64,000 bases of DNA, taken from contig DAHUXD010000049.1 of assembly GCA_027307335.1 (NCBI GenBank), forward strand, positions 1 to 64,000, given 5' to 3'. Both the position numbers and the translations under genes were made by a program. How positions within the stretch are numbered: position 1 is the first letter of the stretch; every line of letters starts with the position of its first letter. The notes beneath the pieces are model-generated. The model saw nothing but the letters and a program-made list of their open reading frames with translations. It made no database searches and was not told the DNA's origin. The stretch comes from Acidobacteriota bacterium. Lineage in GTDB: Bacteria > Acidobacteriota > Thermoanaerobaculia > UBA5066 > Gp7-AA6. Positions 1-7,659 of this stretch are shown piece after piece.

Positions 1-1973
1 TCGATCGCCTCGTCGCCGAGCTGTCGAAACCCGACGAGGGCGGCCGCGAGGACGACGACGCGGGCGAAGACGAGCGGCGCGAGCGCGGGCGCCGCCGGGA
101 GCGCCGGCGGGAGGCCGCGCGGCGGGCGCGCGCCTTCGTCGGCCGCGCCCTCGAACTCGCCGCGTGCGCGGACGGCGCCGCGTGCGACCTGAGGGAGCTC
201 GCGCGCGCCACGCGCACCTTCGTCACCGAATTCGCCCGGGTGGCCGACCCTCTCGACGGCTCGGCGCTGACCGGCCTCCAGACGCTGCTCGAGGAGCTCG
301 AGCTGCTCGCGCCCGCCGCGCTCTCGCCGGCCGAGGCGGCGGCGCGCCTGGCCGATGCGGTCCACGGCCTCTCGGTCGAGTCGGACCGGGCGCGGCCCGG
401 TCGCCTTTACGTCACCGACGTCGCGGGCGGAGGCTGGTCCGGGCGGCGGCACGCGTTCCTCGTCGGCCTGGACGAGGCGCGCCATCCCGGCGCGGACCTC
501 GAGGATCCCGTCCTCCTCGACTCCGAGCGCCGCGAGATCAACCGGGCGCTCGCACCCGCCGCGCTGTCGCTCTTCCGGGATCGGCCGCGGGACGCGGCCC
601 GATCGCTCCAGTCCTGCGTGGCGCGGTTCGCGGGCTCCCTGACGGCGAGCTACTCGAGCTGGAAGCTGCGCAGCCTCGACCAGCAGAGCGAGCAGTTCCC
701 GTCCCCGTTCTTTCTCGAGATCCATCGAGCGGCGAGCGGCCGGCCCCGCGCCGACTACACGGACCTCGCGGGCGCGCTGCCTTCGCCCGCCGGGTTCGCC
801 CCGGGACCGCACGCCGCTCTCGACGAGACCGAGTGGTGGCTCTCGGGGTTGACGCGGGCGCGGGGAGCCTCGGGCGGCGGCGCCGCCGAGGCCGTCGCCG
901 CCCTGTATCCGCACCTGCGAGAGGGCCGCCGGGCCGAGGAGGCCCGCGCCTCGGACGCGTTCACCATCTACGACGGGTGGGTCCGCGGCGGCACGCCCGA
1001 GCTCGATCCGCGCGCCGGCGGTGCGCCGCAGTCCGCGTCCCGGCTCCAGCAGCTCGCGGCCTGCCCGTTCCGGTACTTCGTCCGCTACGTGCTCGACGTC
1101 GAGGCGCCCGAGACCGCCGAGCGAGACCGGACGCGCTGGCTCGACCCGCTCCTCGCGGGCTCGCTGCTCCACGACGCGTTCCGCCTCTTCTTCGAGCAAA
1201 TCACCGCACGAGGCGAGAAGCCGTCCGTCGCCCGGCACGCCGCGCTCATCGAGGAGATCGCCGAGGAGCAGATCCGCGTCTGGCGCGACCGGATCCCCCC
1301 GCGCAGCGAGATCGCGTTTGCGCAGCGGCGCGAGGAGCTGCTCTTCGCGTGCGGCGCGTTTCTCCGCCTCGAGGAGGAGCACTGCCGCGGCGTCACGCCT
1401 CGCTTCTTCGAGGTTCCCTTCGGCCTGCCGAGGGCCGAGCTGCGGGGGCCGATCGCGAGCCGCGATCCCGTGACGATCGACGCCGGCGGCGGGCGTTCCT
1501 TCGCGCTCCGCGGCTCGATCGACCGAATCGACCAGGGGTCCGACGGCGCCTTCCAGGTCTGGGACTACAAGACCGGCGCCGCGTTCCGGTTCTCGGAGGC
1601 GCGCGGCCTCGACGGCGGCCGGCGGATCCAGTACGCGCTCTATGCCCTCGCCCTCGAGGCGTTGCTCGAGCGGGCCGGGCTCCCGTCTCGGGTCTCGCAC
1701 TCGGGCTACTTCTTCCCGGGACGGCGCGGCGAGGGGCAGCGTTTCCGCATGCCGCTCGACGTCGGCCGGACGCGCGAGACCGTGAACCGTCTCATGGATC
1801 TCCTCGCGGCCGGCGCCTTCCCCCACTCCCTCCAGGCCGGCGACTGCGGGTTCTGCGACTACGAATCCGTCTGCGGCGGCGCCTCCGCGGCCTCCGCGCG
1901 TGCCCGGGTCAAGCTCGCCTCGCCGCCGCTCGAAGCGCTGCGGGCTTTCCGGGAGATCCATGACGCCGAGTGA
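1..1973 (+). CDS. addB: AddB-type helicase/nuclease subunit, C-terminal part (cut by left edge)
   Basis: The reading frame is open from base 3 through the left edge, so the N-terminal helicase-like half lies outside the window. What remains is the C-terminal RecB-family PD-(D/E)XK nuclease. It shows CPFRYF at about 1060-1077, an Asp in LRGSIDRID and the catalytic pair in VWDYKTG. The CX2CX5C cluster at 1845-1874 would complete, with the earlier Cys, the four ligands of the AddB iron-sulfur clamp around the nuclease. It should pair with AddA, whose ATG lies inside this gene (14-nt overlap), to resect double-strand breaks for recombination. A charged Arg/Glu/Asp-rich stretch at about 45-130 is probably a linker. 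Gene order addB-addA supports AddAB over RecBCD; AdnAB is less likely because only AddA here looks like an intact UvrD-type motor. Confidence 0.85.
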   Translation, partial: DRLVAELSKPDEGGREDDDAGEDERRERGRRRERRREAARRARAFVGRALELAACADGAACDLRELARATRTFVTEFARVADPLDGSALTGLQTLLEELELLAPAALSPAEAAARLADAVHGLSVESDRARPGRLYVTDVAGGGWSGRRHAFLVGLDEARHPGADLEDPVLLDSERREINRALAPAALSLFRDRPRDAARSLQSCVARFAGSLTASYSSWKLRSLDQQSEQFPSPFFLEIHRAASGRPRADYTDLAGALPSPAGFAPGPHAALDETEWWLSGLTRARGASGGGAAEAVAALYPHLREGRRAEEARASDAFTIYDGWVRGGTPELDPRAGGAPQSASRLQQLAACPFRYFVRYVLDVEAPETAERDRTRWLDPLLAGSLLHDAFRLFFEQITARGEKPSVARHAALIEEIAEEQIRVWRDRIPPRSEIAFAQRREELLFACGAFLRLEEEHCRGVTPRFFEVPFGLPRAELRGPIASRDPVTIDAGGGRSFALRGSIDRIDQGSDGAFQVWDYKTGAAFRFSEARGLDGGRRIQYALYALALEALLERAGLPSRVSHSGYFFPGRRGEGQRFRMPLDVGRTRETVNRLMDLLAAGAFPHSLQAGDCGFCDYESVCGGASAASARARVKLASPPLEALRAFREIHDAE

Positions 1974-4900
1974 CCTCGCGGCGCTGCCCGACGGCGCGGC
2001 GCGGGCGGCGATCCGCGACGATCTCGACACGACGATGCTCGTCGAAGCCGCCGCCGGCACCGGCAAGACCGAGAGCCTCGTCGAGCGCATGGTCGCCCTC
2101 GTCCGCAAGGGCAAGACCACGATCGACCGACTCTCCGCGGTCACCTTCACGATCAAGGCCGCGGCCGAGCTCTCGCAGCGCTTCCAGGCGCGCCTCGAGG
2201 AGTCCGCGCGGGAGGCGGAAGGCGAAGAACGGTGCCGCATCGAGGAGGCCATCGCGCGGCTCGATGCGGCGTTCGTGGGAACCATCCACGCGTTCTGCGC
2301 GCGGCTGCTGCGCGAGCGTCCCGTGGAGGCGGGGGTCGATCCCGGCTTTCGGGAAATGGAACAGCCCGAGGACGAGGCCGCCCGCACCGAGGCCTGGGAC
2401 CGCTCGGCGGAGAAGCTGTTCTCGAGCGAGAGCGCGCTCCTGCGGCGTCTCTCGGAGCTCGGCATGAAGGTCGACGAGCTGAGGCCGACCTTCCAGAAGA
2501 TGTGCGAGAACGAAGACGTCCTGCCGCCGGTGCCCGGCGAGACGCCGCCGCCCGACTTCGCCGCGGCGCGGCGCGCGGTCGCCGCGTTTCTCCATCGCGC
2601 CGAGGCGGCGCTGCCTGCGGAGCTTCCGGCGGGCGGCCGGACGGAGTACGAGGAGGCCGTGCGGCGAGCGCTGCGGCTCGCGTCGTTCCTCCCGGAGGCG
2701 GAGCCGGCGGCGTTCGTCGAGGTGATGGACGCGCTCGAACGCGCGCGCAGGAAGTCGGGCCAGGCTGGACCGATGCGGCCCGCGTACGAGGCCCTCTGCC
2801 GGGACGTCCTCGAGCCCTCGCTGCGAGCCTGGCACGAGCATCGCTACCCCGTCGCTCTCGCCGTCGTCGTGCCCGCGGTTCGCGACTATGCGGCGTGGAG
2901 GCGTCGCCACGGACTTCTGAACTTCCAGGACCTGCTCTTGCTCGCGCGCGACCTGCTCCGGGATCACCCCGGGGTGCGCGCCGATTTCCAGAAGCGCTTC
3001 CTGCCCGTCCTCGTGGACGAGTTCCAGGACACCGATCCGATCCAGGCGGAGATCCTCTTCTACCTGACCGGACGCGACGTGAAGGAGCGGGACTGGCGCG
3101 CGGCCGAGCCGCTGCCGGGATCGCTCTTCGTCGTCGGAGACCCGAAGCAGTCGATTTACCGCTTCCGGCGCGCGGACATCCTCACCTACGGCCTCGTCCG
3201 GGACCGGATCGCGACGTCCGGCCGCGTGCTTCGGCTCTCGACGAACTTCCGCTCGACCGGGCGCCTCTGCGCGTGGGTCAACGGCGCATTCGGCCGCGAC
3301 GGGTTCTTCCCCGAGAGCCCCACGCCGGAGCAGGCGGGCTACGTGGCCCTCGAGCCTCACCGCGAGGAGGGCGACCCCGCCGTCTTCCGCCTCGAGGTCC
3401 GGACGGCGACGGCCGGCGTGGCGGGGGTCGTCGAGCAGGACGCGCAGCGGATCGCGAGCGCGATCGCCCGAGCGGTCGGCAGCGGGACGCGCCGCCCCGG
3501 AGACTTCCTCGTCCTCTTCCGCAACCGCAAGTACATGTCGAGGTACGCGCGGGAGCTCGAGGCCGAGGGCATCCCGAGCGAGCTCGCGGGCGGCGGGGCG
3601 TTCGCCGACTCGGAGGAGCTCGCGGCGCTGCTGCCGCTGCTCGCCGCCCTGGCCGACCCGGACGACCCGGTGCCGTGGCTCGCCGTGCTGCGCGGGCCGC
3701 TCTTCGGCGTGGACGACGAGGCCCTCTATCGCTTCGTCCGGGCCGGCGGCCGCTTCGCGTACCGGACGCCGCTGCCGGCGGGCGTCGATCCCCGCATCGC
3801 GGCCGCCGCGGCCTTCGCGCGCGAGGCCGACGGGTGGGTCGCCTCGCTCCCTCCCGCCGCCGCGATCGGGCGCCTCGTCGAGCGCCTCGGCTGGATCGCG
3901 TACGCCGCCGCGCGCGAGCTCGGCGACAGCCGCGCGGGCAACCTGCTGAAGGCCCTGGCGGCCGCGCGGAGATTCTCCGCGGACGGCCTCGACTTCGGGG
4001 ACGTCGTCGGCGAGCTCACCCGCATGACGGAGGGCGGCTACATCGAGGAGATGAGCGCCGAACCGGGCCGCCGCGACGCGGTGCGGCTCCTCACCGTCCA
4101 CGGCGCGAAGGGCCTGCAGGCCCCCGTCGTCTTCCTCGCGGATCCGCGGCCGGATCCGCGCCATGCGCCGCAATTCTGGATCGACCGCGACGCGGAGCCC
4201 GCGCACAGCTTCTGGCAGATCTGCCGCCCGGGCGGCGACTTCCGCACGATCGCCGTCGCGCAGCCGCCCGGCTGGGCGGCGATGGAGGAGCGCGAGGAGG
4301 CGTTCGACGAGGCGGAGAAGATCCGCATCCTCTACGTCGCGGCGACCCGCGCACGGGAGACGCTCGTCGTCAGCACCTGGAGGCAGGGCAGGGGCGCCCC
4401 GAAGGGCATCTGGTCGCCGCTGGACGACCGGCTGACCGACGCGCTCGAGGAGGGGCCGGCGCTCGCGCTCCCCCGGCCGGTGGCGCCGGACTTCGCCGCC
4501 GGCCTCGCCGCGTTTCGCGCCGAACGCGCGGCCCGACTCGCCGCGAGCGGGGCGCCGACGTACGCCGTCTCGACGGTCACGTCGCTGGCGCACGCGGAAG
4601 AGAAGCCGGACTGGGAATCGACCGGCCGCGGCATGTCGTGGGGCCGCGTGATCCACCGCGCCCTGGAGGCGGCGATGCGGGACCCGAAGCTCGACCTCGC
4701 GCTCCACGCGGCGAATCTCCTCGCCGCGGAGGAGCGGCCGCCGGGCGAGCTCGCCGAGGTGCTCCGGACCGTCGAGGCCGTGCGCGCCTCGGACCTCTGG
4801 AAGCGAGCCGCCGCCCGGCGCCGTCTCGTCGAGGTGCCGTTCGCGCTCGAAGTGCCGCGGGAGGAGCTGGGCGTCTCCGAGGGCCCGGAGAGAGTCCTCC

Positions 4901-5136
4901 TCCAGGGAGCGATCGACCTCGCCTTCGAGGAGGACGACGGATGGATCCTCGTCGACTACAAGTCGGACGCCGTTTCCGGCGGCCTCGACACGCTCGTCCG
5001 TTTCTACACGCCGCAGGTCGGGATCTACCGGCGCTACTGGGAGCGGCTGACCGGCCGGCCCGTCCGCGCGGGCCTCTTCTTCGTCCAGACGCGCGAGACC
5101 GTCTGGATCGAGGGCCCGGAGGCGCCAGGCGGATAA
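1960..5136 (+). CDS. addA: AddA-type UvrD-family helicase/nuclease
   Basis: 1058-residue superfamily 1 helicase fused to a RecB-like nuclease. Visible in order: Walker A AAAGTGKT (residues 30-37), the DEXQ-type box VDEFQDTDP, GDPKQSIYRFRRAD, motif V HGAKGLQAPVV, motif VI YVAATRARE, and a C-terminal nuclease with WGRVIHRALE, an Asp in GAIDLAF and VDYKSD. With AddB it forms the ATP-dependent exonuclease that processes double-strand ends for RecA loading. I chose ATG 1960 because GGGAG lies 5-6 nt upstream and the 14-nt overlap with addB fits translational coupling; the frame is open further upstream, but only inside addB. Length is slightly short of the usual 1150-1250 residues. Cytoplasmic. 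Confidence 0.93.
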   Translation: MTPSDLAALPDGAARAAIRDDLDTTMLVEAAAGTGKTESLVERMVALVRKGKTTIDRLSAVTFTIKAAAELSQRFQARLEESAREAEGEERCRIEEAIARLDAAFVGTIHAFCARLLRERPVEAGVDPGFREMEQPEDEAARTEAWDRSAEKLFSSESALLRRLSELGMKVDELRPTFQKMCENEDVLPPVPGETPPPDFAAARRAVAAFLHRAEAALPAELPAGGRTEYEEAVRRALRLASFLPEAEPAAFVEVMDALERARRKSGQAGPMRPAYEALCRDVLEPSLRAWHEHRYPVALAVVVPAVRDYAAWRRRHGLLNFQDLLLLARDLLRDHPGVRADFQKRFLPVLVDEFQDTDPIQAEILFYLTGRDVKERDWRAAEPLPGSLFVVGDPKQSIYRFRRADILTYGLVRDRIATSGRVLRLSTNFRSTGRLCAWVNGAFGRDGFFPESPTPEQAGYVALEPHREEGDPAVFRLEVRTATAGVAGVVEQDAQRIASAIARAVGSGTRRPGDFLVLFRNRKYMSRYARELEAEGIPSELAGGGAFADSEELAALLPLLAALADPDDPVPWLAVLRGPLFGVDDEALYRFVRAGGRFAYRTPLPAGVDPRIAAAAAFAREADGWVASLPPAAAIGRLVERLGWIAYAAARELGDSRAGNLLKALAAARRFSADGLDFGDVVGELTRMTEGGYIEEMSAEPGRRDAVRLLTVHGAKGLQAPVVFLADPRPDPRHAPQFWIDRDAEPAHSFWQICRPGGDFRTIAVAQPPGWAAMEEREEAFDEAEKIRILYVAATRARETLVVSTWRQGRGAPKGIWSPLDDRLTDALEEGPALALPRPVAPDFAAGLAAFRAERAARLAASGAPTYAVSTVTSLAHAEEKPDWESTGRGMSWGRVIHRALEAAMRDPKLDLALHAANLLAAEERPPGELAEVLRTVEAVRASDLWKRAAARRRLVEVPFALEVPREELGVSEGPERVLLQGAIDLAFEEDDGWILVDYKSDAVSGGLDTLVRFYTPQVGIYRRYWERLTGRPVRAGLFFVQTRETVWIEGPEAPGG

Positions 5137-5139
5137 GAT
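5134..5139 (+). promoter_or_regulatory. -10 element TAAGAT, leaderless promoter candidate
   Basis: TAAGAT overlaps the addA stop codon and lies 7 nt before the ATG at 5147. No Shine-Dalgarno sequence is present, so transcription would begin at or next to the start codon. No clear -35 box is seen. Confidence 0.45.
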
Positions 5140-5146
5140 CCGCCCG

Positions 5147-6196
5147 ATGAGGATCCCCTTCGCGCGCTCGTTCCGGGGACTCTTCTCCCCCGCCCGGCGG
5201 ATGCGCGAGGACTGGGACGAGCGCGCGCGGAAGAACGCGCGCTACTTCATCGACTGCGGCCACGGCGGCTCGGACGAGGAGTTCTGGCGCTCCGGCCCCC
5301 GCGACGTCGAGGACTTCGTGCTCGAGGGCCTCGCCGTGTCGCCCGAGGCCGAGGTGCTCGAGATCGGCTGCGGGATGGGCCGGCTGCTGCGGCCGATGTC
5401 CGAGCGCGTGGCGCGCGCGACCGGCGTCGACATCTCGGGCGAGATGATCGCGCGCGCGACGCAGGCCCTCGCGGACCGGCCGAACGTGCGCCTCCTCCGC
5501 ACCGACGGCGACCTCCCGGAGACGCCGGACGCGTCGCTCGACCTCGTGTACTCCTTCGTCGTGTTCCAGCACGTGCCGAGCCGCGCCGCGGTCTCCCGCT
5601 ATCTCGCCGAGGCGGCGCGCGTGCTCCGCGCCGGCGGCGTGCTCCGCTTCCAGGCGGACGGCCGGCCCCGCAATCCCCTCGAACCCGTCGACACGTGGCG
5701 CGGCGTGCGGTACACGGCCGCCGCGCTGGCCGCGGAGCTGTCCCCGCTCGGACTCGACGTGGCCGACGTGGTCGGGGAAGGGTCGCAGTACATGCGCTTC
5801 ACGGCGCGCCGGCGCGCGGACGGCCGGGCGGCCACGTCCGCCGTCCGGATCCTCGAGCGCGCATGGGATCCCGAGGCCCTCGAGGCGCTCCTCGCGCGGC
5901 TCGGCCGTCCCGCCGCCGCCGACCGCCCCCGGATCGAGTCGGGCGCCGCCACCCTGCGCGGCCTCTCGGACGGATTCCTCGCCGCCCGCGCGGCCGATTC
6001 CGCCTCCGCCTTCGTGACCGCCGCCTATCGCACGTTCCTCGGCCGCGAGCCCGATCCCGAGGGACTCGCGTTCTACGCGCGGGAGATCGAGACTGGCACC
6101 CCGCGCGCGCACGTCGTCGACTGTTTCCTCGGGTCGGCGGAGCTCGATCGGAAGCTCCGGCCGCCCCGCCTCACCTCGTCTTCGCTTTCCGCGTGA
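5147..6196 (+). CDS. SAM-dependent methyltransferase with C-terminal DUF4214 domain
   Basis: 349 residues. The N-terminal half is a class I methyltransferase: SAM loop VLEIGCGMGRL, acidic strand end GVDISGEM, and a post-II region DLVYSFVVFQHV. The last ~60 residues match DUF4214 (AAYRTFLGREPDPEGLAFY, then FLGSAEL), a module usually found in surface glycan or S-layer-associated proteins and next to glycosyltransferases. The substrate cannot be read from sequence; the DUF4214 tail hints at a glycan or lipid-linked sugar rather than DNA. It starts 10 nt after addA and ends 13 nt before sthA, but the -10-like hexamer before it suggests its own promoter. Confident as methyltransferase, unsure of role. 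Confidence 0.8.
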   Translation: MRIPFARSFRGLFSPARRMREDWDERARKNARYFIDCGHGGSDEEFWRSGPRDVEDFVLEGLAVSPEAEVLEIGCGMGRLLRPMSERVARATGVDISGEMIARATQALADRPNVRLLRTDGDLPETPDASLDLVYSFVVFQHVPSRAAVSRYLAEAARVLRAGGVLRFQADGRPRNPLEPVDTWRGVRYTAAALAAELSPLGLDVADVVGEGSQYMRFTARRRADGRAATSAVRILERAWDPEALEALLARLGRPAAADRPRIESGAATLRGLSDGFLAARAADSASAFVTAAYRTFLGREPDPEGLAFYAREIETGTPRAHVVDCFLGSAELDRKLRPPRLTSSSLSA

Positions 6197-6209
6197 GAGC
6201 CTGACGCCG

Positions 6210-7595
6210 ATGGACGCCGTCCGGTACGATCTCGTCGTCATCGGCACCGGGCCCGCGGGCCAGAAGGGCGCCATCGCGGCCGCGAAGCTCGGCAAGAAGG
6301 TGGCCGTCATCGACCGCAAGGAGATGGTCGGCGGCGTCTGCCTCCACACGGGGACCATCCCGTCGAAGACCCTCCGCGAGGCCATCCTCTACCTCTCCGG
6401 CTTCCGCGAGCGCACGTTCTACGGCCGCGACTACGCGGTCTCGAAGGACATCACGGTCGCGGACCTGGCGTTCCGGGTCCAGAAGGTGCTCGCCCGCGAG
6501 ATCGAGGTGGTCCGCGCGCAGCTCCAGCGCAACCACGTCGAGACGCTGTCGGGGAGCGCGCATTTCGTGGACGCGAACACGGTCGAGATCGAATCGCTGG
6601 AGGGCACGACGCGGGTCGCCGCCGACCACGTCCTGATCGCGTGCGGCACGCGACCGGCGCACAGCGACACGGTGCCCCTGGACGGCAAGCGCATCATCGA
6701 CTCCGACCAGCTCCTGAAGGGCGACACGCTGCCGCGCGACCTCATCGTCGTCGGCGCCGGCGTCATCGGCCTCGAGTACGCCTCGATGGTGACGGCGCTG
6801 AACATCAAGGTCACCGTCATCGAGGCGCGGCCGACCGTGCTCGACTTCGTCGACCGCGAGATGATCGACGCGCTCCTCTACTTCATGCGGCAGCGCGGCG
6901 CCGCCTTCCGCCTCGGCGAGAAGGTGGTCTCGGTCGGCATCGACGACAGGGGACGCGTCGTCGCGTCGCTCGAGAGCGGCAAGGAAGTCCACGGCGACAC
7001 GCTGCTCTACACCGTGGGCCGGCGGACGAACGCCGACCTGCTGTGTCTCGACGCGGCCGGCCTCTGCGCCGACGAGCGCGGCCGCATCGCGGTCAACGAG
7101 TTCTTCCAGACCGCCGTGCCGCACATCTACGCGGCGGGCGACGTGATCGGATTCCCCGCCCTGGCCTCGACGTCCATGGAGCAGGGGCGCCTCGCGAGCC
7201 GGCACATGTTCGGCGCCGACGGGCAGACGCGGCGCGACCCGATTCCCTACGGCATCTACACCATTCCCGAGGTGTCGATGGTCGGCCGGACCGAGCAGGA
7301 GCTGACGGCGGCGAAGGTCCCGTACGAGATCGGCCTCGCGAAGTTCGAGGAGCTCGCGAAGGGTCAGATGCTCGGCGTCGACGCGGGACTGCTGAAGCTG
7401 CTCTTCGACCGCAAGACGCGCCAGCTCCTCGGCGTGCACATCTTCGGCGAGCGCGCGACCGAGATCGTCCACATCGGCCAGGCCGTGCTCGCCTACGGCG
7501 GCACGATCGACTACTTCCGCGACGCCGTCTTCAACTATCCGACGATGGCCGAGGCGTACAAGGTGGCCGGTCTGGACGGATTGAACAGGTTGTAG
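6210..7595 (+). CDS. sthA: Soluble pyridine nucleotide transhydrogenase (Si-specific)
   Basis: 461-residue flavoprotein disulfide-reductase relative that passes hydride between NADPH and NAD+ in the cytoplasm. The FAD loop is VIGTGPAGQKG (residues 10-20), the second Rossmann loop is VVGAGVIGLEYAS, and the FAD-binding AAGDVIG follows. The redox site reads GGVCLHTGTIPSK: Cys44 is kept but the second Cys is Thr49, the SthA signature that separates it from dihydrolipoamide dehydrogenase. The C-terminal FNYPTMAEAYKVAGLDGLNRL ending is typical of SthA. It lies 13 nt behind the methyltransferase and ends convergently with the patatin gene. Confidence 0.93.
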   Translation: MDAVRYDLVVIGTGPAGQKGAIAAAKLGKKVAVIDRKEMVGGVCLHTGTIPSKTLREAILYLSGFRERTFYGRDYAVSKDITVADLAFRVQKVLAREIEVVRAQLQRNHVETLSGSAHFVDANTVEIESLEGTTRVAADHVLIACGTRPAHSDTVPLDGKRIIDSDQLLKGDTLPRDLIVVGAGVIGLEYASMVTALNIKVTVIEARPTVLDFVDREMIDALLYFMRQRGAAFRLGEKVVSVGIDDRGRVVASLESGKEVHGDTLLYTVGRRTNADLLCLDAAGLCADERGRIAVNEFFQTAVPHIYAAGDVIGFPALASTSMEQGRLASRHMFGADGQTRRDPIPYGIYTIPEVSMVGRTEQELTAAKVPYEIGLAKFEELAKGQMLGVDAGLLKLLFDRKTRQLLGVHIFGERATEIVHIGQAVLAYGGTIDYFRDAVFNYPTMAEAYKVAGLDGLNRL

Positions 7596-7608
7596 AAACT
7601 TCCCAGCG

Positions 7609-7638
7609 AGAGGGAACTCTCGGCGACGTTCCCTCTCA
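7609..7638. terminator. Perfect 10-bp hairpin between convergent genes
   Basis: GAGAGGGAAC (7609-7618) pairs perfectly with GTTCCCTCTC (7629-7638) over a 10-nt loop. It lies between the sthA stop (7595) and the patatin stop (7660). There is no T tract on either side, so it may act as a bidirectional transcript-end or protective stem rather than a classical intrinsic terminator. Confidence 0.55.
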
Positions 7639-7659
7639 GGTCGGCGCGTCGAGCGCCGC

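Noticed and set aside
1909-4707. Long open frame of about 930 codons antisense to addA
   Set aside because: Highly GC-rich DNA leaves antisense frames open; the product is Arg/Ala/Gly-rich with no motif, whereas the sense frame has every helicase motif.
6171-7472. Long antisense frame over sthA
   Set aside because: Low-complexity Arg/Asp/Val-rich shadow of a fully conserved flavoprotein gene.
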